Shown in pieces: positions 7,570 to 8,904 of a stretch of DNA of 8,904 nt. The DNA lies in NCBI GenBank assembly GCA_017380955.1, contig JAFOCZ010000025.1:1-8904 (forward strand), in the 5' to 3' direction. The stretch comes from Alistipes sp. (GTDB lineage Bacteria > Bacteroidota > Bacteroidia > Bacteroidales > Rikenellaceae). Within the stretch, counting starts at the first letter, position 1. The number at the start of each line of letters is the position of its first letter. The position numbers and the translations under genes are program-made. The notes beneath the pieces were generated by a model, which searched no databases, was not told where the DNA came from, and worked only from the letters and a program-made list of their open reading frames with translations.

Positions 7570-7659
7570 CTAACGGCACATTCGCATAGACATAGCAGGA
7601 GCGGCCGCCATCGTGGCAACCATCATAATATGGATATTTCTATGCTCAAACTGTGTCAT
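7570..7659 (-). CDS. Methionine-rich leader peptide of the metYX-hom operon
   Basis: This is a complete ORF of 29 codons: ATG at 7659, TAG at 7572-7570. It has Met at positions 1, 12, 13, 17, 23, 25 and 27, that is 7 of 29, and its C-terminal part reads MAAAPAMSMRMCR. The start lies about 12 nt after the predicted transcription start, as in many leader peptides. Codons 12-27 overlap the arms of P2 and the 3' arm of P1, and the stop codon sits in the loop and stem of P3. A ribosome slowed at Met codons by lack of charged tRNA-Met would change which stems form. The placement of Met codons before the genes of methionine synthesis is the main support; expression is not shown. An internal start at codon 12 or 13 is possible. 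Confidence 0.65.
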   Translation of the reverse strand: MTQFEHRNIHIMMVATMAAAPAMSMRMCR

Positions 7660-7677
7660 TGTCGATTAGTTGTTATA

Positions 7678-7708
7678 CAAAGGTAGTAAAATTTCCTAAA
7701 ACCACAAA
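7678..7708 (-). promoter_or_regulatory. Promoter of the metYX-hom operon
   Basis: On the minus strand, TTTG (7708-7705) and TACCTTTG (7685-7678) are separated by 19 nt. This matches the Bacteroidota housekeeping promoter (TTTG, about 19-21 nt, TAnnTTTG) at both boxes. Transcription would begin near 7671, giving a long leader before metY and a very short one before the Met-rich ORF. The promoter lies just downstream of the cold-shock gene. Confidence 0.8.
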
Positions 7709-7743
7709 TCCTACACACCCTTCTTTTACTCCTCCGTTAGCCC

Positions 7744-7947
7744 CTATCGCTGCACCACAACATTACGCGCCTCTTTGTGACCATCCTCGGTTATTGCAAC
7801 CTCAAATGTCACGCGCCAATTGTGCTTCAGCGTGCGGTAGCCATCCTTTGCAATAGCAGTGTAGTGGACATATACATCCACGCCATCATCTCCTGTGATA
7901 AAGCCGTAGCCACGCTTATCATCGAACCATTTGACAACTCCCTTCAT
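7744..7947 (-). CDS. Cold-shock domain protein (CspA family)
   Basis: This 67-residue protein consists of a single five-stranded OB-fold cold-shock domain that binds single-stranded RNA or DNA and probably acts as an RNA chaperone. It starts MKGVVKWFDDKRGYGFI: RNP1 is KRGYGFI (11-17) and RNP2 is VYVHY (25-29), where the usual form is VFVHF, so two Phe are replaced by Tyr while aromatic character is kept. The C-terminal strand VTFEVAITEDGHKEARNVVV matches the family ending. The ATG at 7947 is chosen over an upstream in-frame ATG at 8007 because the domain begins at its first residue and the intervening sequence holds the promoter. The gene is monocistronic by position; no clear terminator is seen between it and the metY promoter. 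Confidence 0.93.
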   Translation of the reverse strand: MKGVVKWFDDKRGYGFITGDDGVDVYVHYTAIAKDGYRTLKHNWRVTFEVAITEDGHKEARNVVVQR

Positions 7948-7971
7948 AGTGCTATTGTAAATTTCGTAGTT

Positions 7972-8002
7972 CAAAGTTACAAATTTTATTATTTGCTGCA
8001 AT
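7972..8002 (-). promoter_or_regulatory. Promoter of the cold-shock gene
   Basis: On the minus strand, ATTG (8002-7999) and TAACTTTG (7979-7972) are separated by 19 nt. The -7 box matches TAnnTTTG fully and the -33 box matches three of four bases. The start would be near 7965, leaving a leader of about 18 nt. Long structured 5' UTRs of the enterobacterial cspA type are thus absent. Confidence 0.65.
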
Positions 8003-8025
8003 ACCACAACTCCATTTTTTTGCGT

Positions 8026-8061
8026 TATATTTGTAGAATAGGATAAAATAACCTATATTTG
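8026..8061 (+). promoter_or_regulatory. Promoter (tandem -7 boxes) of the lipoprotein/radical SAM operon
   Basis: Two identical TATATTTG boxes lie at 8026-8033 and 8054-8061. The second has a TTTG (8030-8033) exactly 20 nt upstream, a complete Bacteroidota promoter whose -33 element is the end of the first box. It would start transcription near 8068, about 30 nt before the ATG. The first box lacks an evident -33 partner and may be only that -33 element, or a weak second promoter. Confidence 0.7.
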
Positions 8062-8097
8062 TCAATAATTTTTTAGTATCCTATAAAACTATTTACT

Positions 8098-8424
8098 ATG
8101 AATACTAAGTGGAAGATTGCCCTTTTGGCGCTCCTCGGATTCTCAACCGCAGCGTGCTGCAGCACCAAGAAGGCGACTAAGAACGAGGATAAGAAGAGCC
8201 AGGATATCGTTACCGAGCAGGAGGACCCACGCATTATGCTTATGTATGGCGTTCCTACTCCCGACGGCGTTATAGCACGCCCTGTGGACGAGAATGGCAA
8301 CCCTATTAAGGAGACCGAGGCCAAGGAGTTCCCTGATGGTCGCATCGCAAAACCTCTGACCGACGAGGAGTCTCAGGCTGCTCTCGACGCTATTCGTGCC
8401 GAGAAGGAGGCCGAGCAGAAGTAA
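8098..8424 (+). CDS. Small lipoprotein of a radical SAM/lipoprotein system
   Basis: This 108-residue protein has a lipoprotein signal (MNTKWKIALLALLGFSTAAC); Cys20 is the likely lipidation site, with Cys21 next to it and no other cysteine. A Lys-rich linker (CSTKKATKNEDKKS) follows, then DPRIMLMYGVP (43-53), a signature I associate with the putative lipoproteins encoded beside Bacteroidales radical SAM/SPASM enzymes (the 'rSAM/lipoprotein' families, TIGR04134-type; from memory, no search run). The rest holds two copies of a short motif, PDGVIARPV (55-63) and PDGRIAKPL (79-87), and a charged helical tail (EESQAALDAIRAEKEAEQK). The radical SAM gene follows after 1 nt, so the two are co-expressed and the lipoprotein may be its substrate. 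Its function is unknown; the protein is small and lacks a recognised enzyme domain. Confidence 0.82.
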   Translation: MNTKWKIALLALLGFSTAACCSTKKATKNEDKKSQDIVTEQEDPRIMLMYGVPTPDGVIARPVDENGNPIKETEAKEFPDGRIAKPLTDEESQAALDAIRAEKEAEQK

Positions 8425-8425
8425 T

Positions 8426-8904
8426 ATGGCAAAAGGAAAACGTTTAGGACTCCGCAAGTACATAGGTCTGAAACTCTTTAAGGGTCTCTACGACGGTATT
8501 GTGGAGCGTCATAAGTTGCGTACACTCTTCTGGGAGTGTACGCTTCGTTGTAATCTGCGCTGTCGTCACTGTGGCAGCGACTGCCGTACCGATGTTGCGG
8601 AGCGAGATATGCCTTTGGAGGATTTCCTCCACGTCCTCGACACCGAGGTAACACCCAATGTCAACCCTCGCGATATGCTTATCATCTTCTCGGGTGGCGA
8701 GGTGCTGGTGCGCAAAGATTTGGAGGAGGCAGGCCACGAGGTCACCAAGCGCGGATATATGTGGGGTATGGTTACCAATGGTATGAGCCTCACACGCGAG
8801 CGTCTGCACTCGTTGGTAGATGCAGGACTTCGCAGCGTGTCGGTGAGTTTCGATGGCTTCGAGGATATCCACAACGACATCCGCCAGAGTAAGGAGAGTT
8901 TCAC
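8426..8904 (+). CDS. Radical SAM enzyme (rSAM/lipoprotein type), 3' end outside window
   Basis: The first 159 codons of a radical SAM protein are present; the rest lies beyond the right edge. The [4Fe-4S] cluster motif CxxxCxxC is CNLRCRHC with Cys42, Cys46 and Cys49, within LFWECTLRCNLRCRHCGSDC (35-53), which has additional cysteines at 38 and 53. The SAM-binding GGE motif is FSGGE (88-92), and LRSVSVSFDGFEDIHN (135-150) is a core barrel strand typical of SPASM-type peptide-modifying enzymes. The context and the WECTLRCNLRCRHCGSDC signature suggest the TIGR04133-like family that accompanies a small lipoprotein in Bacteroidales (recognition from memory). A C-terminal SPASM domain cannot be checked here. 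It starts 1 nt after the lipoprotein stop codon. The chemistry and the substrate are unknown; peptide modification of the neighbouring lipoprotein is an inference. Confidence 0.9.
   Translation, partial: MAKGKRLGLRKYIGLKLFKGLYDGIVERHKLRTLFWECTLRCNLRCRHCGSDCRTDVAERDMPLEDFLHVLDTEVTPNVNPRDMLIIFSGGEVLVRKDLEEAGHEVTKRGYMWGMVTNGMSLTRERLHSLVDAGLRSVSVSFDGFEDIHNDIRQSKESF

Larger units (their letters stand above)
7448..7671 (-). promoter_or_regulatory. Structured leader of the metYX-hom operon, candidate attenuator
   Basis: This region of about 224 nt between the predicted transcription start and metY holds a short Met-rich ORF and several inverted repeats. In RNA order they are: P1, GCATAGA (7645-7639) with TCTATGC (7590-7584); P2, GGTTGCC (7621-7615) with GGCGGCC (7609-7603), including two G-U pairs; P3, GTGCC (7579-7575) with GGCAC (7570-7566); P4, TGTGGT (7551-7546) with ACCACA (7540-7535); and P5, TCGCCAT (7500-7494) with ATGGCGA (7488-7482). 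GATGGCG inside the peptide ORF (7612-7606) is also complementary to CGCCATC in P5 (7499-7493). P2/P5 and the long-range pairing thus exclude each other. I see no SAM-I riboswitch core sequence. The pairings are by eye and no folding energy was computed. Confidence 0.7.

Noticed and set aside
7601..7608. GCGGCCGC palindrome in the metY leader
   Set aside because: It is an isolated 8-bp palindrome inside the leader ORF and is explained by Ala codons and stem P2; no sign of an operator pair.
7448..7671. SAM riboswitch upstream of metY
   Set aside because: I looked for the conserved SAM-I core and for a compact SAM-II-like element and saw neither; the Met-rich ORF with alternative stems explains the region better. 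A covariance-model search would settle this.
7948..8007. N-terminal extension of the cold-shock protein from the ATG at 8007
   Set aside because: The extra 20 residues overlap the predicted promoter and are AT-rich; the cold-shock domain starts exactly at the ATG at 7947.
1..8904. CRISPR array, transposon ends, tRNA or rRNA genes
   Set aside because: No regularly spaced repeats, transposase-like ORF, long terminal inverted repeats or recognisable tRNA/rRNA sequence were found by eye on either strand.

Overview
The window looks like chromosomal DNA of a Bacteroidales bacterium, perhaps Rikenellaceae/Alistipes-like (family and genus are a guess). The evidence is promoter elements of the Bacteroidota type (TTTG, about 19-20 nt, TAnnTTTG), start codons preceded by A-rich stretches rather than Shine-Dalgarno sites, an ECF sigma gene beside a short one-TM protein and a DUF4252-type protein, and a radical SAM gene beside a small lipoprotein. 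Codon use is fairly even across the window and no mobile element, rRNA, tRNA or CRISPR array is visible.

Layout: (1) 1-1382, minus: 5' part of a long-chain acyl-CoA ligase gene that runs off the left edge. (2) 1383-1511: divergent promoter region. (3) 1512-3875, plus: a four-gene operon encoding an ECF sigma factor, an overlapping putative anti-sigma membrane protein, an exported probable outer-membrane beta-barrel protein and an exported DUF4252-like protein, closed by a strong hairpin (3882-3914) shared with the converging operon. (4) 7447 down to 3947, minus: a compact methionine-branch operon metY-metX-hom, with gaps of about 10 and 2 nt. (5) 7448-7671: its roughly 220-nt structured leader, which contains an unannotated 29-codon Met-rich ORF. 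(6) 7744-7947, minus: a cold-shock-domain protein. (7) 7948-8097: a second divergent promoter region. (8) 8098-8904, plus: a small lipoprotein and, 1 nt downstream, a radical SAM enzyme that runs off the right edge.

How the genes work together: Hom reduces aspartate semialdehyde to homoserine, MetX acetylates it and MetY replaces the acetyl group with sulfide (or methanethiol) to give homocysteine (or methionine). Hom has no clear ACT domain, so control may lie mainly in the leader. There, a peptide with 7 Met in 29 residues overlaps RNA stems that can pair in alternative ways. This looks like ribosome-mediated, methionine-sensing attenuation and is the most interesting signal in the window. 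The second is the lipoprotein/radical SAM pair, which resembles the described but functionally uncharacterised 'rSAM/lipoprotein' systems of Bacteroidales; here the lipoprotein carries a repeated PDGxIAxP motif.
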